A program made the translations under genes and the position numbers. A stretch of 10,394 nucleotides of DNA from Planctomycetaceae bacterium (lineage in GTDB: Bacteria > Planctomycetota > Planctomycetia > Planctomycetales > Planctomycetaceae), in NCBI GenBank assembly GCA_020426065.1, contig JAGQQT010000108.1, positions 1 through 10,394 on the forward strand, given 5' to 3'. This document shows positions 1 through 8,726 of the stretch, piece after piece. Positions within the stretch are counted from its first letter, which is position 1, and each line of letters begins with the position of its first letter. The notes under the pieces were generated by a model. The model was given only the letters and a program-made list of their open reading frames with translations. It ran no database searches and was not told where the DNA came from.

Positions 1-1351
1 GAATGTGCTGTTCATCGCAGTGGATGACATGAACGACTGGATCAGCCGGTTGAATGGACATCCACAGGGGAATACGCCCAACATCGACAAGCTCACCGAG
101 ATGGGGGTGCTGTTTACGAAATGTTACTGCGCTGCTCCGGCCTGTAATCCCTCCCGGGCTGCCCTGATGTGTGGACGACGTCCCTCCACGACCGGAATTT
201 ATTTCAATGGAACTCCCTGGAAACCGGCGCTGGAGAGCATGACCACTCTCCCGCAGCACTTCCAGAAAAATGGTTATTACGCGCTCGGCTCCGGCAAGAT
301 TTATCATGGTGGCCATCCTCCCTCCTGGAATGAATACGCTCCCTCGAAGGAGCAGCATACTTTTGGTGCCGATTTCAAATGGCCGCACAATGTGAATGGC
401 CTCGACAAATCTCATTTCGACTGGGGTCCGATTCCACAGCAGGCCAACGAGATGCCCGACAGCAAAACTGTTGACTGGGTGATTGATCAATTGAACAAAG
501 AATGGGATCAACCCTTCTTTCTGGCTTGTGGCTTCACGCGTCCTCACCTGCCGTGGTATGTGCCGCAGGAATTTTTCGATCAGTTTCCGCTCGACGAAAT
601 CATGCTCCCCGTGGTCAAGGAAGATGACCTGCAGGATATTCCTGCAGCGGGACGGAAGATGGCGAGACCCGAAGGGGATCATGCCGATGTTGTGAAAGCC
701 GGGGAATGGAAGAAAGCGGTCCAGGGATACCTGGCCTCACTGGCCTTTACCGATGCCATGATTGGCCGGTTACTGCAGGCTTACCAGAACAGCCCGAACA
801 GGGACAACACGATTATTGTCTTCTGGACCGATCATGGCTGGCACCTGGGAGAAAAAGAGCACTGGCGGAAGTTTGCCCTCTGGGAAGATACCACTCATGT
901 GCCGCTGGCGATTGTTGTTCCGGGAACAAAGAATGCCGGAGAAGTGTGTGAGGTTCCCTGCAATCTGCTCGATATTTATCCCACGCTGATCGACCTGTGC
1001 GGACTGAAACCCAATCGAGATCTGGAAGGTCAGTCCCTGGCGAAGTTTCTGGCCAATCCAGATGCAAAGGAGGAGCGGTTCAGTCTCTGCACACATGGCG
1101 AGAATAACCACTCAGTCCGTTCGAATCACTATCGTTACATTCGCTATGCCGATGGTTCACAGGAACTGTACGATCATCGCACCGATCCGAATGAATGGAA
1201 TAACCTGGCCGAAGATGCAGCCATGCGCAGTGTGATCAAAGAGCATCGAGCGGCATTGCCTCAAATCAATGTTCCGGAAATCGGCACGGGGAATGGAGCC
1301 GGCGAGAAAGGTCAGAAAAAGAAGCAGGGTGCACGCAAGGATGCGGAATAG
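1..1351 (+). CDS. Type I sulfatase, iduronate-2-sulfatase-like (5' end missing)
   Basis: This is a formylglycine-dependent sulfatase that would hydrolyse sulfate esters, probably on sulfated polysaccharide; the exact substrate cannot be read from the sequence. The reading frame is open to the left edge: base 2 starts an Asn codon and the text NVLFIAVDDMNDW is the usual first beta strand of the family, so the GTG at 5 is not the real start. The signal peptide expected for such enzymes would lie outside the window. Counting the Val at base 5 as residue 1, the metal-binding Asp pair is D7-D8, the C-N-P-S-R signature is at 47-51 with C47 (143-145) as the residue converted to formylglycine, RPHLPW is at 179-184, and the second metal/active-site motif DHGWHLGEKEHW starts at D276. 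The C-terminal subdomain (QELYDHRTDPNEWNNLA) is typical, and the extreme end is Lys-rich. All key residues are present. The class is secure; the substrate is inferred from family resemblance only. Confidence 0.93.
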   Translation, partial: NVLFIAVDDMNDWISRLNGHPQGNTPNIDKLTEMGVLFTKCYCAAPACNPSRAALMCGRRPSTTGIYFNGTPWKPALESMTTLPQHFQKNGYYALGSGKIYHGGHPPSWNEYAPSKEQHTFGADFKWPHNVNGLDKSHFDWGPIPQQANEMPDSKTVDWVIDQLNKEWDQPFFLACGFTRPHLPWYVPQEFFDQFPLDEIMLPVVKEDDLQDIPAAGRKMARPEGDHADVVKAGEWKKAVQGYLASLAFTDAMIGRLLQAYQNSPNRDNTIIVFWTDHGWHLGEKEHWRKFALWEDTTHVPLAIVVPGTKNAGEVCEVPCNLLDIYPTLIDLCGLKPNRDLEGQSLAKFLANPDAKEERFSLCTHGENNHSVRSNHYRYIRYADGSQELYDHRTDPNEWNNLAEDAAMRSVIKEHRAALPQINVPEIGTGNGAGEKGQKKKQGARKDAE

Positions 1352-2594
1352 ACTGGCAGGTATATTTCTGTTGGCGGTTGCGGTCCGTCTGGTCGCTGCC
1401 ATTGTGCTGACGACAGCGTTGAATCAGATTCCAGACCGGCATTTTCTGATCGAGGGCGATGCAGAAGGTTACTGGATTCTGGCTGGCCACATCTCGCGGG
1501 GTGAAGATTTTGCTCTTTATGAGCCGCCCCGCTACGTGATGCGAATGCCCGGCTTTTCCGCCGTGCTGGCAGGATCAATCCTGGTCTTTGGGGATTCTTT
1601 GCTGGCTGCCCGCTGTCTGTTGGCAATTTTAACCAGCCTGGCAGTATTTCCGGTGGTCTGGATGACTGATCATGTTGCCGGACGCAGGGCAGGGACTATT
1701 TCCGGTCTGCTGGTTGCTTTGATGCCGACATTCATCGGGTTTTCCGTCACCATTCTGAGTGAATGCCTGTTTGCGACGGTAATCAGCTGGAATATCTGGG
1801 CGCTGTTCCGCTGGGTAGAAAGTCGGGAAAACTGGCGGAATGTTCTGGTGTGGGGAGCAATCAGCGGATTGCTGGCTGCCCTGGCTGTCTATATTCGGCC
1901 CAGCTGGCTGCTGTTTCCACCACTGGTTTTGCCCCTCTGCCTGACCTGGGGACGGTCACTTGCTCCCCGCTGTCTGCTCTCCGGGTTACTGATGCAGATC
2001 GTGATGGTGGCGGCATTGATCCCCTGGGGAATCCGAAATCAGCAGGTAACCGGGCACTTTGTGCTGACCACACTCTGGATGGGCCCCAGTCTTTACGACG
2101 GACTTCATCCGGGAGCGACCGGGGATAGTGATATGACTTTCTTCGAGACCGATCGTGTCCTGGAGCGGATGAGCGAATTCGAAATGAACCGGTATTACAA
2201 GGAGTTGGGGTTTCAGTTTGTCCGTGAGAATCCGGGACGGGCCGTGGAACTGGGGCTGATTAAACTGAAACGTTACTGGTCGCTCCTCCCCAATGCCTCC
2301 CAGTTTCAGCAGCCGCTGATCAAGCTGGCCGTCGGGGGGACCAATCTGGTACTCCTGCTGTTTGCAGCCTGGGGAATCTGGGAAAAAAGGGTCCCCTGGA
2401 GGTTCGTCTTCCTCTGTACCCTGCCAATCGTGTATTTTTCACTGTTACACATGCTGTTTGTCAGCTCGCTCCGCTATCGGTTGCCAGCTGAGTATCCGTT
2501 ATGTGTGCTGTCGGCGGTGGGAATCTGTCAGCTCCTGTCAATCTGCTGCGGGAAACGGACAGACTGCCGTTCTGAAATTGCAGAATCATCGTAA
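1341..2594 (+). CDS. GT-C family membrane glycosyltransferase (GT39/ArnT/PMT-like)
   Basis: This is a polytopic inner-membrane protein resembling the dolichyl/undecaprenyl-phosphate-sugar-dependent transferases of the GT39 (PMT_2, ArnT-like) group, which move a sugar from a lipid-phosphate carrier to an acceptor on the outer face of the membrane. With the start chosen here it has 417 residues. A first membrane helix covers about 5-27. It is followed by an acidic loop with GDAEGYW, where D40 fits the catalytic Asp of GT-C enzymes. RMPGF at 68-72 and LSE with E141 match other conserved points in the family. Many Trp/Leu-rich helices follow, and the protein ends in a short polar tail. An in-frame ATG at 1269 would add 24 very basic residues inside the sulfatase gene. 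I prefer ATG 1341 because the hydrophobic helix begins right after it and AGGG lies at 1326-1329, although its spacing of 11 is long; ATG 1293 is another option. The gene overlaps the sulfatase stop by 11 bases, so translational coupling is likely. Donor and acceptor are unknown. Confidence 0.8.
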   Translation: MRNRLAGIFLLAVAVRLVAAIVLTTALNQIPDRHFLIEGDAEGYWILAGHISRGEDFALYEPPRYVMRMPGFSAVLAGSILVFGDSLLAARCLLAILTSLAVFPVVWMTDHVAGRRAGTISGLLVALMPTFIGFSVTILSECLFATVISWNIWALFRWVESRENWRNVLVWGAISGLLAALAVYIRPSWLLFPPLVLPLCLTWGRSLAPRCLLSGLLMQIVMVAALIPWGIRNQQVTGHFVLTTLWMGPSLYDGLHPGATGDSDMTFFETDRVLERMSEFEMNRYYKELGFQFVRENPGRAVELGLIKLKRYWSLLPNASQFQQPLIKLAVGGTNLVLLLFAAWGIWEKRVPWRFVFLCTLPIVYFSLLHMLFVSSLRYRLPAEYPLCVLSAVGICQLLSICCGKRTDCRSEIAESS

Positions 2595-2742
2595 AGTGAG
2601 AAATCGCAAGGGCTCTGGGAAGTTGAGCAGTCGATAAATGTAGTGAGTCAGGTGAAATCTTTTCTCCTGAGATGTGTAAACCAGCAGCTGTCGGCGGAGT
2701 TCGACACCGGTTCAGCCAGAACCAACTGTCAGGGATGACCAG
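2595..2742 (+). other. Intergenic gap with alternative hairpins before the AsmA-like gene
   Basis: No gene is seen in these 148 bases. Next to the AGGGA ribosome binding site (2731-2735) there is an imperfect hairpin: GACA 2703-2706 with TGTC 2727-2730, and inside it GGTTC 2709-2713 with GAACC 2719-2723, loop AGCCA. A second possible pairing, TGTCG 2689-2693 with CGACA 2702-2706, uses the same GACA and would exclude the outer stem of the first. I find no clear promoter and no hairpin with a U-tract, so the gap does not show a firm operon boundary. The pairing is seen directly; any regulatory role is a guess. Confidence 0.35.
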
Positions 2743-5700
2743 ATGCGACCAAAACGAATCCAGCGGCAGGATTCATCCGGAGCTGTACCTCAGCGCCGGA
2801 GCTGGTGGCGTTTTGGCTGGGAAATGCTGAGTGGCATGCTGTTCGCCCTGCTGCTGCTGGCTGTGGTGGGACTTTCCGGCCTGGTGTGGGCCTGGATTCA
2901 GAAGGATCAGTTCCTCACCGCTGAGATCCGGAAAGCATTGCAGAAACAACTCCCGAATGCGGAGGTCAGTTTCAGTAGTGCGGAATTTGATCAGCGGGGC
3001 CGTGTTGTGATTTCCCAGCTCGAAATCCGCAGCCAGGCCGATCATCATCCATTACTGAGTGTGCCGGGAATCCGGATCACGGTTGATCGGGAGTTGCTGC
3101 TGGCTGAACAGCAGGTGGATGTGCAGCTGATTGAACTGAACCGACCTTCAATTCTGGTCAGTCGTTCGGCAGAGGGAGTCTGGAACTGGGATGGCCTCTC
3201 GACCGAATCAGGAAAAGATCGTCCACTCCCGTTGATCCAGATACGAGATGCCCAGGTCACTTTTCAGTTTGAACATCCCGAGTTTCGTCGGGCGGTACGG
3301 GCACAGGTAGATGCCCTCGACACGGATCTGGTTCCGACAGCCCTGCATCGATATCGATTTTCCGGTGATGGTCAGGAACAGACATTAGGTGAATCCCGGT
3401 TTGCCGGAGAGGTGGATCTGGCAAATCGAACCTGGGATGTTTCGGGACAGATCTCGGGATTGCGAATTGACCAGCCTTTTCTGGAAGCAGCCGCTCTGAT
3501 CTCACCCGATGCCCAGAAGGTGGTGGAGCGCTGGCAGCAGTCGAATGCCAACCCTCAAACGGCTGGACTGGAATCAGCAGATCCAGCTGCATCCCCGGCT
3601 CACTTGCATACCTCACTGGAACTGTTTGCCGATATCCAGTTTCATTCTTCCAAAACGGGGACGGGAGATCCTGCCAACTCCCTGTTTGCTCAACTGGTTT
3701 CCGGACAGATTCGCCATCCTGACCTGCCGGTCGCACTGGATCAGATCCGGGGAAATATTGCCCTGGATGGAAAAGGAGTGCGAATCGACCAGATTCACAT
3801 TCAGTCCGGCCGGACTACGGCTCGAATTTCGGGAGCGTGGGGCTGGAAGGAACATACCTTGCCTGTACATGTGCAGGAAGGGATTGCCGTCAATCTGAAT
3901 TCGTTTGTAGTAACCAAAGAGACCCGCGATTTTCTGCCGCGCAGTCTGCTGAAAATCTATGATGAACTTCGCCCCAGCGGTTTGATCACCGCCGATTTTG
4001 AGATGCATCGCAAACCCGGAAATTCTGGCGTGGATTTGAGCCTGAACCATGCCTCGGTCGAAGATGCAACCGTTCAACATATCATGTTTGCCTATCCGGT
4101 TCAGGGTGTATCCGGGACTATCCGCCGCATCGATGGAGCTTCCGGAATTGAAACCTGGGACCTGAATTTTCAGGGCCTGGCTGGCAAGTGCCCCGTGACA
4201 GCCAAAGGAACTGTGGTTGATCCCGGTCCGAACAGCCAGATCAAGCTGGTTGTGGAAGGCAATCAGTTTGTGATCGATGATCAATTCAACCGGGCATTAA
4301 CGCCGCGCCAGCGGGAGGTGGTGGGACATCTGGATCTGCAGGGAGAAGCCTCTGTTGTTTGCCAGATTGAGCAGAAACTGCAGATCGATCCAGAACCGCA
4401 GCTCAGATTGAAGATTGATTTGCGGAACTCCACCATGCGGGTGAAGTCGTTTCCCTGGCAGCTGAGAAATGTAGCTGCTCACGTTGAATTTGATGGCAAA
4501 AGCTGGCAGGTGACTCAAGCCAGTGGCCAGCATGGGGAGACCCAGGTCCGTGGCACGGCATCAGCCAGTCCTGTTGGTCGCGAATGGAATCTGGCCCTGG
4601 ATGTGACTGCTGAGAACGGCAGGTTTGATCATGATTTGTATCTGGCACTGGAAAAAGTAGGCGATGTTGCCATTCGACCGTGGCGGTTATTAAATCCTTC
4701 CGGAACATTCGGTTTGAATCTGAAACTGGACTGGACGAGTGGCGGGCCAGTGGCAGTAGAAATCCCTCTGCTGACTCTGCACAACTGCGAGGTGACTCCC
4801 CAGTTGATGCCGTGGAGACTGGCAGGAGTAAATGGAACCGTGAATGTCGGACGAGATGGCTCGGTCGCTTTTGAAAATATTCAGGCCAGACATGATGACT
4901 GCCATGTTGAAGCATCCGGTTCATTTCTCCCGCTCAAGGATTACTGGCAGCTCCGTTTTGATGAACTGGATGCGGATGATCTGTTACCCAATTCCCAGTT
5001 TCTGGCTGCCCTGCCCGATCAGGTCCGGGATCTGATCAAATCGGTCCATCTGCAGGACCCGGTTTCTCTTTCCGGACAGGTGGAATTCAAAGGGAATTAT
5101 CCGGGGGATATCCTCACCGCTGCCTGGGACATGCGCGTGGTGCTGAATCAGACCGACCTGCTTTTGGGAATCGATGTCAATGACATCAGCGGGTCGATCA
5201 GTTGCCAGGGGATTCTGGACCGGAATGGTCTGGTCACGATTCCTACCGGCAAACTGTCTATCGATTCCTGCTGGGTGATGGGATATCACATCACCGATAT
5301 CCATGGTCCGTTTCGAGCCGGTGAGAACAGCCTGATCGTCGGTTCTCCCAAGATGTTTGAAACGGAAGAAACCACGGAGGAATGGGCCACGATTTCACGG
5401 GAAGAGCGTTTGACTGGCCGGATCTTTGATGGCGAACTGTTCCTTGACCTGATGGTTCAACGAACAGCCAATCAACCCTACCTGTTAAGAACCACGCTCA
5501 GCCGGGCCAGTCTGGAACAATGGGCCATTCAAAGCAATTACGGGCAGGCCAATATCCGGGGTGAGGTGAACGGCTATCTGGATCTGGCAGGAGACAATGT
5601 CTCAACCCGGGCCACTGCAGGCACAGGTCGTCTGCTGATTAGTCCTGCCGCCTTGTACGAAGTTCCCATTCTGTTTCAGATGTTCCAATCGTTACGTTTT

Positions 5701-6135
5701 GCGCCCATTGATGACACCGCATTCCGGCACGCTTATGCCGAATTCCGGGTCATGGATGAGAAGTTCCTGTTTGACGAAATCGGTCTGCTGGGTGATACGA
5801 TGAGCCTGTTCGGCCAGGGGTATATCCGGTTTGACCGCACCATCGACCTGGATTTCGTTTACCGACCCCCGCGCCGGGGGGGCATCAATCTGGCCAGCCA
5901 GGTCATCAGCCAGTTGGATAACGTGATTCCTGTGCTGTTTACCGTGGAAGTGGACGGAACGGTCGATGTGCCGCATGTGGTGGTGAAAGACGGGATGCGG
6001 GAAACCCTGCGCGGATTCCGCAGACTGCTGGAGCAGGCTCCCGGAAACATCCGTCCTCCCAAAATCCTGCCCCCCCGACAGCTGGACTTCCAGCAGTTCC
6101 GGAATCCGGCCGTTAATTCTCCTTCCATCCCCTGA
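2743..6135 (+). CDS. Large AsmA-like envelope protein (putative bridge-like lipid transfer protein)
   Basis: This 1130-residue protein has a basic cytoplasmic N-terminus (1-27), one membrane helix at about 28-51, and then a very long periplasmic region made of alternating short beta strands, as in the AsmA/YhdP/TamB superfamily. Members of that group are thought to form long hydrophobic grooves that carry phospholipids between inner and outer membranes. The most recognisable part is the C-terminal stretch at about 959-1090. It has the pattern 'G-T-G-R-L-L-I, then L-Y-E-V-P-I-L-F-Q-M-F', then a strand with FRVMDEKFLFDEIGLLGDTMSLFGQG, then IDLDFVYRPPRRGG, as in AsmA-like C-terminal domains. It ends in a Pro-rich tail after an amphipathic segment (RETLRGFRRLLEQ). 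ATG 2743 is supported by AGGGA seven bases upstream. The frame is intact through 3.4 kb. Family assignment is by fold pattern, not strong motif identity. Lipid transport is inferred from the family; which of the planctomycete AsmA-like paralogues this is cannot be told. Confidence 0.75.
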   Translation: MRPKRIQRQDSSGAVPQRRSWWRFGWEMLSGMLFALLLLAVVGLSGLVWAWIQKDQFLTAEIRKALQKQLPNAEVSFSSAEFDQRGRVVISQLEIRSQADHHPLLSVPGIRITVDRELLLAEQQVDVQLIELNRPSILVSRSAEGVWNWDGLSTESGKDRPLPLIQIRDAQVTFQFEHPEFRRAVRAQVDALDTDLVPTALHRYRFSGDGQEQTLGESRFAGEVDLANRTWDVSGQISGLRIDQPFLEAAALISPDAQKVVERWQQSNANPQTAGLESADPAASPAHLHTSLELFADIQFHSSKTGTGDPANSLFAQLVSGQIRHPDLPVALDQIRGNIALDGKGVRIDQIHIQSGRTTARISGAWGWKEHTLPVHVQEGIAVNLNSFVVTKETRDFLPRSLLKIYDELRPSGLITADFEMHRKPGNSGVDLSLNHASVEDATVQHIMFAYPVQGVSGTIRRIDGASGIETWDLNFQGLAGKCPVTAKGTVVDPGPNSQIKLVVEGNQFVIDDQFNRALTPRQREVVGHLDLQGEASVVCQIEQKLQIDPEPQLRLKIDLRNSTMRVKSFPWQLRNVAAHVEFDGKSWQVTQASGQHGETQVRGTASASPVGREWNLALDVTAENGRFDHDLYLALEKVGDVAIRPWRLLNPSGTFGLNLKLDWTSGGPVAVEIPLLTLHNCEVTPQLMPWRLAGVNGTVNVGRDGSVAFENIQARHDDCHVEASGSFLPLKDYWQLRFDELDADDLLPNSQFLAALPDQVRDLIKSVHLQDPVSLSGQVEFKGNYPGDILTAAWDMRVVLNQTDLLLGIDVNDISGSISCQGILDRNGLVTIPTGKLSIDSCWVMGYHITDIHGPFRAGENSLIVGSPKMFETEETTEEWATISREERLTGRIFDGELFLDLMVQRTANQPYLLRTTLSRASLEQWAIQSNYGQANIRGEVNGYLDLAGDNVSTRATAGTGRLLISPAALYEVPILFQMFQSLRFAPIDDTAFRHAYAEFRVMDEKFLFDEIGLLGDTMSLFGQGYIRFDRTIDLDFVYRPPRRGGINLASQVISQLDNVIPVLFTVEVDGTVDVPHVVVKDGMRETLRGFRRLLEQAPGNIRPPKILPPRQLDFQQFRNPAVNSPSIP

Positions 6136-6357
6136 CCTGGGCTCGAACTGCAGTTGTCAGTGGATTCTGGGATGGCGGGCGTCGGCCAAATTGGCAGACC
6201 TTCCGGCCGAATCCGGGTTCCTTTCTGAATAGACGGGGCAAATCTGAGAATATCTGCAGAGCCGGTCTGCCCGGAACACTCTGGATTTTGGGGCAAAAAT
6301 CGCTCTTTTTCGACGCATCCCGCTGAATTCCGCCGACTTTGCCTCGGAAGTTCGCTC
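6136..6357 (+). other. Upstream regulatory region of the chaperonin operon
   Basis: No convincing gene lies here. It contains a perfect 10-base palindrome AACTGCAGTT (6146-6155) just after the AsmA-like stop. It also holds a separated inverted repeat, GGCAGACC at 6193-6200 and GGTCTGCC at 6264-6271, and a small palindrome TCTGCAGA at 6253-6260. Relative to the predicted start near 6384, the two arms lie at roughly -190 and -120, a range in which sigma-54 activators commonly bind. That role is inference only. I see no rho-independent terminator for the preceding gene, so read-through cannot be excluded. Confidence 0.4.
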
Positions 6358-6373
6358 TGGCATACAACTTGCT
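6358..6373 (+). promoter_or_regulatory. Sigma-54 (RpoN) -24/-12 promoter of groEL1
   Basis: The bases TGGCAT-ACAAC-TTGCT match the sigma-54 consensus TGGCAC-N5-TTGC(A/T). The invariant GG (6359-6360, -25/-24) and GC (6371-6372, -13/-12) are at the exact required distance, a pyrimidine precedes and T-rich sequence follows. Only the last base of TGGCAC and the weakly conserved next base differ from consensus. The predicted transcription start is near 6383-6384, giving a 5' leader of about 134 nt before the GTG of groEL1. No better sigma-70-like pair was found nearby. Activity would need an AAA+ enhancer-binding protein, which is not encoded in this window. Confidence 0.6.
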
Positions 6374-6377
6374 TTTA

Positions 6378-6404
6378 TCAGCATTGAGGAATTACGAGTG
6401 CCAT
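6378..6404 (+). promoter_or_regulatory. Degenerate CIRCE-like element (possible HrcA operator)
   Basis: The canonical CIRCE is TTAGCACTC, nine bases, GAGTGCTAA. Here the left arm TCAGCATTG agrees at six of nine positions and the right arm GAGTGCCAT at seven of nine, with a spacer of exactly nine bases (6387-6395). The 27-base element would cover about -6 to +21 of the predicted transcript, the usual place for HrcA repression of groE operons. Against it, the left arm is poor and the two arms pair imperfectly with each other. No hrcA gene lies in the window. I rate it a plausible but unproven operator. Confidence 0.42.
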
Positions 6405-6417
6405 TCCTGCAGGTCGA

Positions 6418-6459
6418 GGTCTTGCCATACTGAATGCAGACCACCGGTTCCCGGACCGG
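6418..6459 (+). promoter_or_regulatory. Two adjacent stem-loops in the groEL1 leader
   Basis: In the predicted leader RNA, GGTCTTGC (6418-6425) can pair with GCAGACC (6436-6442) with one bulged T and a 10-base loop. After a single base, CCGGT (6444-6448) pairs with ACCGG (6455-6459) around the loop TCCCGG. Neither stem covers the ribosome binding site GAGGGA (6507-6512), and no U-tract follows, so these are not obvious terminators or thermometers. They may stabilise the 5' end of the message. Pairing is visible; function is unknown. Confidence 0.35.
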
Positions 6460-6508
6460 GATTTCGCAGGTGAAAACATTTTGAGGAATTCAGTTTCTGA
6501 GTTAGTGA

Positions 6509-8209
<1,701 letters not shown>

Positions 8210-8211
8210 TT

Positions 8212-8248
8212 GATGACCGATCTCCGGTGAGTGGAGGCCAAGGTCATC
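8212..8248 (+). other. Stem-loop in the groEL1-groES gap
   Basis: Three bases after the groEL1 stop, GATGACC (8212-8218) is perfectly complementary to GGTCATC (8242-8248). CTCC (8222-8225) and GGAG (8233-8236) can pair inside it around a 7-base loop, with a small internal loop between the two stems. No T-run follows, so it is more likely an RNA stability, processing or attenuation element than a full terminator. The rest of the 103-base gap, up to the groES ribosome binding site AAGGAG (8298-8303), is AT-richer but shows no clear promoter or CIRCE. Confidence 0.45.
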
Positions 8249-8312
8249 CCCGCCGGAAATCGTTTGATTATTCGAACAATTCTGACAATTTACGACTAAG
8301 GAGTTTACATCA

Positions 8313-8600
8313 ATGCAACTCAATCCGCTTGATGATCGCGTTGTGATTCAGCCGCTGGCAGCAGAAGAAGTAACCGCTGGGGGTATCGTGCTTCCGGATT
8401 CCGCCAAGGAAAAACCACAGCGCGGTAAAGTGGTTGCTGTTGGCCCAGGCCGTCTGCTCGACAGTGGTGAACGCTGTGCCGTCGCGGTTTCCAATGGCGA
8501 TGAAGTGCTGTTCAGCAAATATGGCGGAACTGAAATCGAAGTCGAGGGGACCGAGTACAAGATTCTCCGTGAAAGCGACATTCTGGCCAAGGTGGTCTGA
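8313..8600 (+). CDS. groES: 10 kDa co-chaperonin GroES
   Basis: This 95-residue protein is the heptameric lid that caps GroEL rings. The mobile loop that docks on the GroEL apical domain is present at about 17-32, with the hydrophobic contact GGIVL at 23-27. The core motifs are typical: LDDRVVIQP at 6-14, [21 protein letters not shown] and the closing strand ILAKVV. Length matches the family. ATG 8313 has AAGGAG nine bases upstream. It sits between two groEL genes, 103 bases after groEL1 and 126 bases before groEL2, so it may serve both rings; no other groES is visible here. No unusual residues were noticed beyond one Cys in the middle (GERCAVAVS). Confidence 0.98.
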   Translation: MQLNPLDDRVVIQPLAAEEVTAGGIVLPDSAKEKPQRGKVVAVGPGRLLDSGERCAVAVSNGDEVLFSKYGGTEIEVEGTEYKILRESDILAKVV

Positions 8601-8613
8601 AGGTTGACCTGAA

Positions 8614-8640
8614 TGTGGAACGCCCTCAGTGAGTTCCACA
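8614..8640 (+). other. Perfect 8-bp inverted repeat after groES
   Basis: TGTGGAAC (8614-8621) and GTTCCACA (8633-8640) form a perfect 8-bp stem with an 11-base loop, starting 13 bases after the groES stop. The bases that follow (CTGTGAATGG) contain no T-run, so classical intrinsic termination is not indicated. It is the best single hairpin in the window and could protect the groES message end or be a processing site. Confidence 0.55.
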
Positions 8641-8665
8641 CTGTGAATGGATCGGAATGATTGTC

Positions 8666-8700
8666 GCAAACAGTTTTTGCTCCGTCTGCAATTGAGACGG
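8666..8700 (+). other. Tandem small hairpins upstream of groEL2
   Basis: GCAAA (8666-8670) pairs with TTTGC (8676-8680), and one base later CCGTCT (8682-8687) pairs with AGACGG (8695-8700) around a 7-base loop. They lie just before the groEL2 ribosome binding site GAGGAG (8713-8718) without covering it. With the stem at 8614-8640, the 126-base gap between groES and groEL2 can hold three successive hairpins. The role is unknown; the pairing is visible. Confidence 0.4.
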
Positions 8701-8726
8701 CACGGCATATTTGAGGAGATAACAAA

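Noticed and set aside
5..7. GTG at base 5 as the sulfatase start
   Set aside because: The frame continues to the window edge with the conserved Asn before VLFIAVDD, so the true start lies upstream.
2650..2672. TCAGG ... CCTGA inverted repeat as a terminator of the glycosyltransferase gene
   Set aside because: The stem is only 5 bp with a 13-base loop and the T-run is inside the loop, not after the stem.
3613..4284. 223-codon minus-strand open frame inside the AsmA-like gene
   Set aside because: It is fully antisense to an intact 1130-codon gene, with no ribosome binding site or recognised motif.
6287..6303. Second sigma-54-like match (TGGGGC-N5-TCGCT)
   Set aside because: The spacing fits but three consensus bases, including one in the TTGC block, differ; the site at 6358 is far better.
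8264..8292. TTGATT with an AT-rich -10 as a sigma-70 promoter for groES
   Set aside because: No hexamer at the right distance resembles TATAAT; AT-richness alone is not enough.
8698..8716. CGGCAC ... TTGAG as a sigma-54 promoter of groEL2
   Set aside because: The spacing is one base too long and the invariant GC of the -12 block is missing.
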